A stretch of 64,000 bases of DNA, taken from positions 17,635,587 through 17,699,586 of the forward strand of contig NC_089323.1 of assembly GCF_036669915.1 (NCBI RefSeq), given 5' to 3'. This stretch comes from Pocillopora verrucosa (Eukaryota > Cnidaria > Anthozoa > Scleractinia > Pocilloporidae). The position numbers and the translations under genes were made by a program. Below the pieces are notes generated by a model. The model searched no databases, was not told where the DNA came from, and saw nothing but the letters and a program-made list of their open reading frames with translations. Positions 1 to 11,396 of the stretch are shown in pieces (within the stretch, counting starts at the first letter, position 1; every line of letters starts with the position of its first letter).

Positions 1-57
1 CGGTCGACTTAGCCGTGTTCAAAACTAGAAACATTATGAATAGCAGAGTGAACAAAC

Positions 58-248
58 CTCCTTGTGACTTCGCCAAAGCTTTCTCCAGAATCAAAGCTTA
101 ATATATTACCGATAAAAGGCAAAGATGTCAAACGAGGTCCCGGCGGCATGTTCCTTAACTGATAGAGTTCAATCATTTGGCTAAGAATCAGGATGAAAAC
201 TATAGCCAGGGAAACATTTCCAAACGTAATGAACTCCGGTAGCTCCAT
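58..248 (-). CDS. Cytochrome P450, first coding exon only (rest left of window)
   Basis: The exon starts at the ATG whose A is base 248 and runs to a donor (AG|GTTTGT) just below base 58, giving 63 codons plus two bases. It encodes an N-terminal membrane anchor followed by the P450 proline hinge (PPGPR) and LPFIGN, which would tether the enzyme to the ER membrane. It is almost identical to the first exon of the complete P450 at 32284-32474; I noticed three residue changes (F to S, N to S and M to I). Similarity continues upstream of the ATG to about base 380 and then stops abruptly. The gene reads leftwards, so exons 2-4 must lie outside the window and I cannot say whether this copy is functional. 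Confidence 0.85.
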
Positions 249-381
249 CTTAGATTATGCAAATACGAGCTCAAAAAACAGATGTCACCAATAAGGAAGA
301 GTCACGTACGGGGAAAACGCTAATTCTTTATTGTTCAGCTCACAAATTTAAAACGTTGCATGACGGGGTATCCGTGACATA

Positions 382-2850
382 CACGAATAGCTCTAGTCTC
401 TGGTCGTCCGCCCAAACTGACTAAATGAGTTTTGTCAGCGGAGCTTGTCAGCGAATGACTTTTTCATCGCCGGAATATCGCTGAACGACCTCGCTGAACA
501 AGCTAGACTCTGCCTTCTCTTCATTATGTAAGTAGCCATTTCTTGTTTGACTCATCGGCGTTTTCACATTGATATTTCATTGTTCCGCTTCGAGACACGC
601 GGTTAACCATACTCACGAGCAAGTAGTTAAGATATAAGTTATTAACTTTTACTATTTTTATCATCCAATCACAGGTCGGAGCCATTTCTGTATTTAGTCG
701 CTAGTGTATTCTGTCCTGTTTTTAATTTTAAATTAATTTTGAGCCGAAGTGCACTATGAATTTCAAATCAGTTGAATTATATTTCACTTTGCTGTATGTG
801 TCTTGATCTTGAAATTCTTATTTCTGGATATTGATGATAGGAATTAACTGTTATGTTCTCTTCTGTGTAAGGAAATGTGAAGTGGCCCAATAATTTTTAC
901 TATAGACAGAATGGATGGCTGTGACATTTACTGTGGCAAGGCTAACGCTCGAAACGTCAGCTTTTTAACTCTTTACGGTGGCCAAATTACTCTTTCAACT
1001 TAATTGATATTACCAAATTACCTGGTTACCCCCACCGACCCAGCACCATAGTTTCTTTAGAAACTTACCCCCTTTATTCCTTTGTCATTCGAGATAAAAT
1101 TACTGGTATAAATTATTAGTCTTTTGTTCTCTGTACACAACTTGCCTAGACTAGTATGCTTTATGGGAATTGTCTACTTCATTTGTAACTGTAAAATTAC
1201 CAATAAAGTTTTCAAAAGTTTTGTCCAGATTTCATTGAAATGAATATGAGAAGTGATCAGTTGAAATATTTTCATATTCCTTAAGTGTGTTTGAGCTTTC
1301 AGGATGAGAGCTAATAAATTTCCTGAGTGATTCATATGTGATTTGCCTGCCGTAAAATTGACAAAGCCAAACCCTCTGACAAATGTCTATAAATTTCTTT
1401 AAATAGTAGCCAAGTTGGCGCCTATTACCACTTAATATGCAGTGTCAAAGTCTCCTTATGACTTCAGTCTTATTTCTCTAAAATCTAATAAGTGTAAATC
1501 ATCCATTTCAAGGCTGTGCTCTGAAACTGAAATCCAGGGTGCCCAGCATGTGCTTTTTATGAAAAAAAATAAGATTCCTGAGTTGCCCAAGAGCAAAAGT
1601 AAGATGCTAAAGGCCACTGGGCACTGCTAGACCTCAGCCCTGCATTTTCATAAAGAGGTCAACAGAACTCTCCACATTATTTTAAACTGACTTAATTAAG
1701 TCTTGTTCCCAGGAGATACAGGCTTTGGGAAAAATTTTGTTTTTGTCCTCATTGATACTATCAGCCATACAGGTTCTTGGTTGTTTGGCTTGTAACTAAA
1801 GTCTTTTTGATCATCAAATTGTCAGATAGCTCTTGTAATTTAATAGGTTGAAAAGTAAGGTTGCGAAGGGTGTATCTAATGTTCTTGGGCAGTTAGAAGG
1901 ATAGATGAAGTTAATGTAATTTTTATTGGGGAAAATAATTGATCAATTTAACTACTGGAAGCCCAAAATATTATTTGATTTCATTCACATCCAGGCAACA
2001 GACTGGTCTTTCTTTTTTTGTATACACCTCTCCAGTTGATGTTTAGGGGTAGTTTGACTAAAATGAAGTAATCAGATTTTAGTAAAATTTATCATATCAT
2101 AAACCATATGTGATGATATTTTTGAGACTGATGATTGAAGAAAAGTTTCTTCTCTCTGTTAAAATCCATAATTATTCCTCCATTTTCTCCAGTTATATCG
2201 ACTATATCTCTAATACTAACATTATCTTACTTTTCTTGACGCGACAATGACATTTTGTGTTTCAGTTATCGGTCCCGCCGGTAGTGATTCGTGTCAAAAA
2301 AACTTTTCAACCAAAACAAACTTCTGTTAACTTTTATTTTTTTGCTGAAATTGCAAATACATTGCACTAGCAGTTGAAGCTTTAAAAACGCTCAAAGGAA
2401 AGTAAGTACTACAAATGTACTCGATTATTTGAGATAGCAATGACACGATTAAATTACTTTCCAATACGTCTGTGCTCTTAGATAGGCCTCTTGTATTATT
2501 CACAAAAAAGATTATCTACATCGATCGCACCAACAATCATTAAAGAAGACTCGAATTGAACTCGTTTGTATAACCTTTTTCTTTTAGAAAATCAATCGAT
2601 TGTGACTTCCTTCCGCACACCACACAACCATAGTAAGGCTACAACGCTTCCATCTAAGTTACAGAGGGAAAAATGACAAGAAAAGTTGTCTCAAGTACTC
2701 GTTCCATTATTGTTTTCCGGCGCACTTTCCTCCTTCATTTCTTTCGTGGGAAACCCATACAGGCGCATAGCGGCTGTTACTCGCTTCAAACAAAAATTTA
2801 CTGAACATGCGCAGATAAATTGCCTCTCTGCTGGTACATGATATTTTAAA
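382..2850. other. Intergenic, no gene seen
   Basis: AT-rich sequence without a convincing exon on either strand. The only ORFs are short, lack flanking splice sites and match no family I know. It contains one interspersed repeat at about 914-1080. From about 2850 onwards the sequence resembles intron 1 of the collagen-TLDc units further right. Confidence 0.6.
914..1080. repeat. Interspersed repeat with GAAACGTCAGC core
   Basis: Contains the string CGAAACGTCAGC, then an ACTCTTTACGGTGGCC-like stretch, then CCAAATTACC and an AGTTTCTTTAGAAACT-like end. Related strings occur at about 19355-19545 and 45946-46115. The 19.4 kb copy is an inverted repeat, so this looks like part of a fold-back element. 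I cannot assign it to a class. Confidence 0.55.
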
Positions 2851-3134
2851 TGCAAATCAGCCGAAGAACAGAACTATTTAACTTATCTTTGAATAGATCC
2901 TTGCAAATGAAGCGTTAGCTTCTCTCTGACTCATCCTCTGTCGAAAAGGATCTAAACAAAACATTTTTGAACTAGATACAGCTTAAGTGGCAACAAAACG
3001 TGACTTCCTTTTGTCAGTCATGAGACTGAAGCAGGAAGCATTTAGTACGGCTTAAATCTTCTATAATCAATGTTAAAAAGGGAAAAAATTCCATCAAATT
3101 TTCACAAACCATTAACCCTTGCAGTTTTCTTTAG

Positions 3135-4415
3135 GTATGAAACACGACGTCAAAATTGTTCGTCGGAGCTTACAACTACCAACCGGAATGACTCAATTAA
3201 TCAAGCAGAAGCCGAAAATGGATTCAAGAAGTACGTGACATTTATTGCGACTGAGTCCATAGGGACCTACTGCCTCTCCCCTGGTAAAGTCTGTGTGGCA
3301 GGCGGTAGACGAGGTCCAAAAGGTACTAGAGGGAAACCAGGAGCGAAAGGAATTATAGGACCACCAGGCAAATCTGGAAATCAAGGAATTTAAAGAGATG
3401 TTGGAAATCCTGGAATAAAGGGAGAAAAAGGTATGAATTAAGATCTATTTCCACTTTTTTTTTTTCGTTCCTTATTCGCTATACTCATCGTCCACAGGAA
3501 CAAAATGAGTGAAGCGGTGCTTTAAATTTAAAATTATTGTTGCAAGTTGGAAACTTATCGTTATCTATTACAAGATGTGTTTAACTTGTGGGAAAGGATT
3601 TGGTGAGCGATCATTCGGCGTTTTATTTTTTTACGGGATGGAATTCAGCTGTAATGAAACAGTCGATAATAGTCATCAAATTGGATTTTCATCTGTGTAA
3701 TCTGGAGGTTGTAATTGTCAAGTAAAAACATAAACATAAACTTTATTTATACACAAATTTTAGAGTAGCTAACTAGGAGGCAGACCGGTAGGTATTTACA
3801 AAGCGCAGCTGAGGAATTGACCTCAGAGCAACCGAGAACAAATCTAGTGAGTGGCAGGGTGAAGAACTTGAACCCGGGACACCGAATTACAGGTCTAGCA
3901 CCCTAACCACTCGGCCACGTCGCCTCCCTCTTTAATGCAGTTTAAAATGGAAGCGAGTTCCCAGTGTGAATAACTTTCCACCTGTGTCCAGATCCAATAT
4001 TCATTACACAAGATCATTGTAATTCGACAGTTGTAAGACATTCCCCCTACTCTACCGTCACGTCCATTGTTGGCTGCCTGTTTTATTTTCTTTTCAAGGT
4101 GACGAAGGAGTTTCTGGACCTCCAGGGCCTAAGGGTGAGCCAGGCCAGTCCCTATCTGCTCCAGAGTTGGTTGTATATCCTACCTCACTCACAGTTACGA
4201 GAACCAATCCACTATCTTCCACTGCTCAGCTACTGGTCTTCCAAAGCCTATGGTCTCCTGGAGAAAAATAAATGGTACTGAGCTGCTAAATTTGGACAGC
4301 CCCGATACTGCACTTCATATCAGGAATGCTGGTTATAATGACTCAGGGAGTTATATGTGCACAGCTACAAGTGTCTTGGGAAAAGCTCAGAAGATGGTGA
4401 AACTTTTTGTGGAAG
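3135..4415 (+). pseudogene. Collagen-Ig-TLDc family, unit 0 (truncated, dead)
   Basis: Two exons can be recognised by comparison with the intact unit at 5202-8800: exon 2 (collagen, 3135-3430) and exon 3 (end of collagen plus Ig1, 4099-4415). Exon 1 and exons 4-6 are missing. Exon 2 has lost about 30 bases of Gly-X-Y sequence, has a two-base insertion near its start (around 3170) and has an in-frame TAA where the paralogs read Met-Lys. Exon 3 has lost one base in the Ig1 segment, which shifts the frame. Soon after exon 3 the sequence jumps to what is 3' flanking DNA in the other units, so exons 4-6 were lost in one deletion. The left end begins inside intron 1. A tRNA-derived SINE sits in intron 2. 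Confidence 0.85.
3722..3928 (-). repeat. tRNA-derived SINE
   Basis: Read on the minus strand, it starts near 3928 with a tRNA-like head. An A box-like TGGCCGAGTGGTTAGGGTG lies at 3899-3917 and a B box-like GGTTCAAGTTC at 3864-3874, followed by a body and an AT-rich tail near 3722-3750. Paralogous unit 1 lacks this insert at the matching position near 6630, so it entered unit 0 after duplication. The head resembles a Ser or Leu tRNA, but it lacks a plausible 3' half and is not a tRNA gene. Confidence 0.75.
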
Positions 4416-4759
4416 GTTAGCAATTTGATAGATAGATTTTGCATTACCCTCTAAAACAATATCGGTAACCTTTCCTGTTGAAATTCCTGACTAATTATGA
4501 CTAATTGAAGTCTCGGTGCGTAATTTATTGTTTTCCTTATCTTATTTCTTAAATCCATAATTTGACCTCTGTGTTCATAGTTTGCATCCATGCGGTTGAT
4601 ATGCAATTTTTCCCAGAACACCAAGTCCAAGGCTAAGTAGAGGATAACCGTTAAAATCATAACAAGTTCTAAGAAAGATTGCTTACGTAGGATCACGTTA
4701 TATCCGGCTCTGGTTATTTCTTTGCACCTGAACATGCAAGCGATCGTGTTACTCATCAG

Positions 4760-4812
4760 ACGTGCTCTGCTGTGACACAGAACTGATGACAGACGGCATC
4801 ACGTGAAAAGGT
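4760..4812 (+). promoter_or_regulatory. Conserved upstream block with CACGTG E-box (unit 1)
   Basis: A block of about 50 bases (GCTGTGACA...GATGAC...CACGTGAAAAGG) lies about 400 bases before the unit 1 start codon. It recurs before unit 2 (9955-9990) and unit 4 (15893-15940). The palindrome CACGTG is at 4800-4805. Conservation among diverging paralogs suggests a shared promoter or enhancer element; its function is inferred. Confidence 0.45.
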
Positions 4813-5201
4813 CGCGTCTAACTTGTGACATTTCGTTATTAGACGGACAGAAACACGAAAACCAAGATGAATATCGACCCTTGTTAGATAGTCACTTTCT
4901 CGTAAAAATGGAATACAACCCCAAAAAAACACAATACCTGTATGTAAATCGCTCAGCCGGATTATGGCGATATCGAGCAGAATTCGGCCTGCCTTCAGCT
5001 TTTAAATGAGAAAACAGTGGTACTTCCTTATTTTGCAGTTCCTTGAGAGCTGAAACGCTAAACTAAACGTCGCACAGTTATTGAATAATCATCAGTTGTG
5101 CTGACCACCTCGTGCAAAGCAAATTAACGTTCTCTGGGCTGGTGAACCAGGACAAGTTTATTTTGTGTCTCTTATACAGCAAGACATCGAAAGGAAATTT
5201 G

Positions 5202-8200
5202 ATGGATATCGACGCTCAGCAAATAAAAATTCCATTTGGCGTAAAACGTCGTGATCATCTTCAGAAGGCTTCATCGTTGTTGTCTGCTGTAGCCATTCTG
5301 ATGACGGTTGCTCTCTTTGTAAGAACGGAGATAAACATGAAAACGATGGATTCAAAGTTTACGCTGAAAATTCAAGAAATAGGAGATACTATAGAATCTG
5401 TGCGAGCTGCTCGCCAAATTCTACGTAAGGACTCAGACATCTCTATCGGTAAGCCATAAAGTAAAAAACATTTTTAGCCCACTGGCCTTGATATATAGAA
5501 TGATAAATAGCATGCAGAGTTAAGCTGCAGAACCGTACGAAATTTAGCCGGGTGCATTTGGATGCGACTGCTTTCAGCCAAGCGTATTAAAAAAGTAGTT
5601 CGCGAAGCAAATTGGTTTTGATGGACTCTAGACAATCCACTCAAAGAAATGCTTGTATTTTTGATACTTCGATGGAAATCAACCGAAGACCAGATGTAGT
5701 CGAGCACTTCTTTGGGATTGTGATATTTTAAAAAACGTTTGACAACACAGATTTGACCCTGCTTTAGTAACTTGACCCACTTAATCAGTTTGAGCCGCAT
5801 CTGTCAGATGATCATTTAATTAATTTTCATTGAGTTAACATTTTGCACTTATCTTTCAATAGATTCTTTCAAATCAATCAATGGCTTCTCACCGACTCGT
5901 CTTCTGCCGAAAAAGGATTTAAACAGAACATTTTCGAACTAAAAAGTGGCGATAAATCTAAAAGCACGTTGTTCAGTCTTAATTTGACATAATTAATCTA
6001 AAAAAATGCAGGGAAAAAGTTTCCCCCACAAAAAAAAAAACCATTAACCCTTACAGTTTTCTTTAGGTATAAAAGACGACGTCAAAATTGTTCGTCGCAG
6101 CCTAAATAACAACCGGAGCGACTCAGTTAATCAACCAGAAGCTGACAATGGATTCAAGAAGTACGTGACCTCTATTGTGACTGAGTCCATAGGGACCTAC
6201 TGCCTCTCCCCTGGTAAAGTCTGTGTAGCAGGGCCACGGGGACCAAAAGGAACTTCGGGAAATCGCGGTAGACGAGGTCCAAAAGGTACTAGAGGGAAAC
6301 CAGGGGCGAAAGGAATTGTAGGACCACCAGGCAAATCTGGAAAACGAGGAATGAAAGGAGATGTAGGAAATCCTGGAATAAAAGGAGAAAAAGGTATAAA
6401 TCAAGATATTTTGCCCGCTTTGTTTCTGTCGTTCCTTATTCAAGTTAAGTTGGAAACTTATCGTTATCTATTACAAGATATGTTTTGCTTGTGGGAAAGG
6501 ATTTGGTCAGTGATCATGAGGTGCTCTATGTTTTGCGGGATGGAATGTAGCTGTAATCAAATAGTCAAAATAGTTAACAAATTGGGTTTTTTATCTGTGT
6601 GATGTGGTGGTTGTAATTCTCGAGTAAAACTTTATCATTCAGTGTAGTGAAGCGAGTTCTCATTGTGAATAGCTTTCCACCTGTTTCCAGATCTAACACT
6701 CATCACAATAGATACTTTTGATCCTGCAGCTGTAATACACTCCCCTACTCTTCAGTTGCAGCCTTTGCGAGCTGCCTGTTTTATTTTCTTTTAAGGTGAC
6801 GAAGGAGTTCCTGGACCGTTGGGACCTAAGGGTGAGCCAGGCCAGTCCCTATCTGCTCCAGAGTTGGTTGTATCACCTGCCTCACTCACAGTCACCGAGA
6901 ACCAATCAGCTACCTTTCACTGCTCAGCTAATGGTCATCCAAAGCCTAAGATCTCCTGGAGAAAAATAGATGGTACTGAGCTGTTAAATATGGACAGTCC
7001 CTATACTGCACTTCATATCAGGACTGCTGGTTATAATGACTCAGGGAGTTACATGTGCATAGCTACAAGTGTCTTGGGAAAAGCTCAGAAGATGGTGAAA
7101 CTTTATGTGGAAGGTTAGCGATTTGATAGAAAGATTTTTGCATCACCCTATAAAACAATACTGGTAACCTTTCCCGTTGAATTCCCCACGCTAGCAATTC
7201 CAAGTTTTTGGTATCATTAAACCTCTTTCATCTCGTCAGGAATCAAGTGGCTAAGTTTCAGTGAATAGGTTATTAATCGGCTTTGTTGAATTTCTGAAAA
7301 CCTGTCCAGTAAATCTTTGCACCTTGATTCTGCAGTTTTTTAGCCATTCGCAACTCGAGTGTTCCATTCAAATTGAAATTTATTTTTCACTTTCTCCTTT
7401 AATTTTTTCTTATTTTTATATCGTCTAGTGTCTCCACAGTTCATCGAGATTCCTAAAAGAATTATAGAGGTAGTGGGCTCTACTACAGCCTCTGTCTCTT
7501 GCAAAGCATTTGGTTTTCCACCAACAACTATTGTTTGGTCAAGAGGTTTTTTGAAACTACCTGAAGGTCGATCCACGGTCATCAATGGTACACTGACTAT
7601 CGCAAGTTTCAGTCGTCATGATGTTGGTCCTTACCGTTGCAAAGCCTCTAACAAGCTTGGATCGGTTAGTGCAGTTACAACTCTAACCTATGGTCTAGGT
7701 ACGAGCCATTTGTAAATTTATTAAATGATTCTTAAAGGATTAAACTCACCTTTATACCCAGACTTTAAGACTATGGAATCCATACCCCAAGGATTGCTCT
7801 TGAGTTTTTAGCAAACCGCTTTTTTTGCAATCTGAAGCTCTTATCCATCCTGAACAAGAAACAAATGCAAGTGGGAGCTAACGGATTTAATAAACTTGTT
7901 ACAAATAGATGATCATTCAAATCTTATAATCCAAAGATAACAATTGAGACTGTCTCTCACTCTTCTATAGACCTTTGGCGTAAATCAAGCATACTGGGAA
8001 ACAACGTGTTTTATAAGAGTCACTTAAATCAGTTTCTAACGCCCGCAGTTGGAAGTCACCCTCAGTGGGTTTTGTGTTACCGCGCCTCCACTCACGGCTG
8101 GGGGATCAGCACCTTCCACAGCAGGTGTGATGGGAAACGTAACACAGTCACCATCGTGAAAGTAGGACAGTACGTGTTCGGAGGATACACCGACATTCCA

Positions 8201-8800
8201 TGGGGTAAATGGATTGCATGTCAATTTTGTATCAATGATTTTTTTTTTCATAGTTTTCTTTAAACTTTTGTTAATACTGATATAACAAAAAATTAGACTA
8301 AATTATTTGAAAAAAAGAGGCCAAAAGACGAAAGGCATGAGAAGTAGTGGTCGTATGATTCGTATAAGTGGTCGTATAAATCCCTAACAACTGACAGAGG
8401 TTCTTAATGGTATTTTTATGCGGAAAAAAAGCCTTCTAGATAATACAATTTGACGCAATCGCAAATAATTTTTCTTTCCCCAGAGTCCAGTGGTAGGTAC
8501 ACAAGCACTCCAAATGCTTTCCTATTTTCTCTCCACAATAAAGAAGGACTAGCGCCATTTAAAAGCATGGTTCAAAGGCCAAAGTATGCAATAAACAGGC
8601 GTTCGGATCTCGGTCCAACGTTTGGTACTGGTCATGATATCTACATCGGGAACAATGCCAATAGTAATCGTTATTCCCAAGCCAATTTTGGTTCTAACGA
8701 TGTTTATTCCGTTCCAAGTGGTGTACAAAACAAACAAACCTTACTGGCAGGTAGTCACCCCTTCACAGCTGATGACTGGGAGGTATTTTATCTGGGATAA
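5202..8800 (+). CDS. Type II membrane collagen-Ig-Ig-TLDc protein (intact unit 1)
   Basis: Six exons: 5202-5448, 6067-6393, 6796-7113, 7429-7698, 7971-8204 and 8484-8800, all introns phase 1, total 570 aa. A short basic N-terminus (KRRDHLQK) precedes one membrane segment at about residues 24-40, so the bulk should be extracellular. A stalk follows with KIVRRS, a possible but non-canonical processing site, then two Cys and 24 Gly-X-Y triplets (about 138-209). Ig1 (about 212-297, ending DSGSYMC) and Ig2 (298-387, ending DVGPYRC) come next. Exons 5 and 6 encode a TLDc domain (about 388-570) with LCYRAS, GW, STFHSRCDG, VFGGYTD and a C-terminal WEVFYLG. The stalk resembles membrane collagens such as collagen XIII. 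Ligand and function are unknown; an adhesion, matrix or immune role is only a guess. The exon models are strong because every phase agrees. Confidence 0.88.
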
Positions 8801-9954
8801 GTGGTCTTGGAAGACTGAAGAAAAAAAACTGAATCATTTACTTGTTCAACGGTATCTTTGTGATTTGACAAGTAGAGTACAAACAGCACTTCATTCGGTA
8901 TTTACACTCTATTTTCATTATATTTCATTATAATCTATATCTTGAATGTCAGTTCTCCGATAGACTGTAAGCAAAGAGAACTTCATAAATGACTTATAAT
9001 CCGTGTCATCATCAAGCTAAGCTAGTGAATCCTTTCTGTTGATGAAACATGCCGCGTGAGATGAATCTACGATTTGTAAAAAGTCGACAGAGAACCAACA
9101 ATTCAATTGCCTTGTTAACTCAATTGCGTATTTGTTAGTAGGTTTCTCTTCCTTCTCGCGTTTTTCCCTGTTTGCTCTAATTCTTAAATTGCTGTTATCG
9201 AAACTTAATACACATATTCCACTCCCATACAAATACTTTCAAGCACCTCTTTTGATCCTCCTACAGCAGTTGCATCCTGGTGACTAATTGGAGTCTCGCT
9301 GCGTAATTCATTGTTTTCTTTATTCTTTTTTTTCCTAAGTCCATTATTTGGCCTCCGGTCTGATATTCTGCATCCTTTCCTTGTTTTTATTTATTTTTCC
9401 TATGGTTTAATCTTTTATCCTTGTTGCTTCTACAGCCCGTTAGATAGAGTCTTTTTCATCCAACTTAACAATAATTCTCAAGGACTCGTACACATCGCAG
9501 CAGCATGATGTGTAGCCCTTTTTCACCCTTTGTTAATGCCGCATCGTCCTTAAGCGTAGACGTACTCGATAAGGTCACGACTTACGATATGTGACTCGAA
9601 TAAGCTTTGTAAATCTCGAATGAGCCTACTTAGCCTCGCTGTAATTTGCAAAATCGGAAACTAATCAAATATGTATAGATTCCTGATTAAGGTTGCCTTT
9701 AGAGTGCGACACATTATCGGGGCATAATGAGAATCTGCATCTGCTGTAAATAGCGCCACAATTTAAGGTTGCAATGAGTAGCTTGACATTTGTTTACGAG
9801 ACTCTATAAGGTTGATATGCAAAATGTTTCGTAGAGCACTAAGTGCAAGACTGAGCAGTAGCTAGCTTGTAGTCTAGTTCTGAAAAAAGATTACGAGGAA
9901 ATACATTCAATACTCTCAGCTCTGGAAACACCCTCACGTGCTCCGCTGTGACAA
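8801..9954. other. 3' flank of unit 1 and spacer to unit 2
   Basis: No coding sequence seen. The segment matches the 3' flanks after units 2 and 3 (about 11400-11900 and 14736-15870), which marks it as part of the tandem duplication. Unit 1 has CATAAA where unit 3 has a clear AATAAA at about 14912. Part of this flank, from about 9280, also matches the sequence directly after truncated unit 0 near 4490. Confidence 0.6.
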
Positions 9955-9992
9955 AGAACTGATGACAGACAGCATCACGTGAAAAGGTCACA
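9950..9992 (+). promoter_or_regulatory. Conserved upstream block with CACGTG E-box (unit 2)
   Basis: The same block as at 4760-4812, with CACGTG at 9976-9981, about 216 bases before the unit 2 ATG. The following GGTTTCGTTATCA stretch is also shared with unit 4. Confidence 0.45.
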
Positions 9993-10196
9993 CCAAACTT
10001 CTAAGGTTTCGTTATCAACAGGACAGACACAAGAAAACCGGAAGAAATATCCGGCCTTGTTAAATGCTAAAAATCAAAAGCCGACGTTAGAATCGATTAC
10101 CGATATATAGGTCGCATCTCGTTCAGGCATAACTCACGCTCTTCTAACTTGGTAGCTTAGACGATTTTCTAGAGCGAGGCACACAGGGAAAATACG

Positions 10197-11396
10197 ATGG
10201 ATATCAGCGCACAGCAAACGAAAATTCCGTCCAGTGAAAAACGTAGTGATCATCTTCAGAAGGCTTCATCGTTGCTGTCTATCGCATTGCAGCCATTCTG
10301 ATGACGGTCACTCTCTTTGTAAGAACGGAGACAAACATGCAAATGCTGGATCCAAAATTTACGCTGAAAATTCAAGAAATGGGAGATGCTTTAGAATCCG
10401 TGAGGGTTGCTCACCAAGTTCTTCCGACAGACTCAGACATTTCCGAAGGAAAAATTGTTCGTCGCAGCTTAACTACCAACCGGAGCGACTCAGTGAATCA
10501 AGCAGAAGCCGGCAATGATTTCAGCAAGTACGTGACCTCTATTGTTACTGAGTCCATAAGGACTTACTGCCTCTCCCCTGGCAAAGTCTGTGTGGCAGGG
10601 CCTCGGGGTCCAAAAGGAACTCCGGGAAATCACGGTGGACGAGGTCCACGAGGATCCAATGGAAAAACAGGAACTAAAGGAATTATGGGACCACCTGGCA
10701 AATCTGGAAAACAAGGAATAAGAGGAGATGTTGGAAATCCTGGAATGAAAGGAGGAAAAGGTATCAATCGAGAATTATTCACGCTTTGTTTCTTTTTTAT
10801 CTTATTTAAAATCATGATGGAAAGATATGAGTGGAAAGGAGATTGCATGTCAATTTTGTCTTTTGTCTTTTACTGACATAAACAAAGAAGTGGATAAAAT
10901 TATTCGAAAAAAAGCCAAAAGAAAAGGGACAGGAGATGTAGTGGTCGCATGATGAAGTAAGATCCTAGCACGAGTGAAAATCCCTAACACCTGAAAGTAG
11001 CTCTTACTGGTATTTTTATACAGAAAAAATCTTATAGATACACAATTTGACGCAATCGTAAATTGTTTTCTTTCCCCAGAGTCCAGTGGTGGGTACGCCA
11101 GCACTCCAAATGCTTTCTTATTTTCTCTCCACAATAAAGAAGGACTGGCGCCTTTTAAAAGCATGGTAACGAAGCCGTCGAACGCAATATACAGGGATTT
11201 GAGTTACGGTCCAATATTTGGTAGTAATAGTAATATTTATATCGCGAACAATGTCAATAGTAATCGTTATCCCCAAGCCAACTTTGGATATGCTGATGCT
11301 TATTCTATTCCAAGAGGTGTACAAAACAAACAAACCTTACTGGCAGGTAGCCTCTACTTCACACCCGATGACTAGAAAGTGTTTTATCTGGGATAA
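10197..11396 (+). pseudogene. Collagen-Ig-TLDc family, unit 2 (exons fused, middle deleted)
   Basis: The start codon at 10197 and the cytoplasmic/membrane segment match unit 1, but about five extra bases near 10280 shift the frame inside the membrane helix. Exons 1 and 2 are joined without intron 1: the sequence runs in frame from the end of exon 1 straight into KIVRRS and the collagen triplets, ending at donor 10760. The next recognisable exon is exon 6 (11080-11375). Exons 3-5, which encode Ig1, Ig2 and the first half of TLDc, are gone, with the deletion joint near 10840. Skipping them keeps phase 1. The last exon has TAG (11373-11375) where the intact unit has Trp, cutting off the last seven residues; the ancestral stop would end at 11396. 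The downstream ORF from 10301 is long but lacks a complete membrane segment. Confidence 0.82.

Noticed and set aside
3722-3928. A functional tRNA gene on the minus strand
   Set aside because: A and B boxes are present, but the acceptor stem does not close and a SINE body with AT-rich tail follows.
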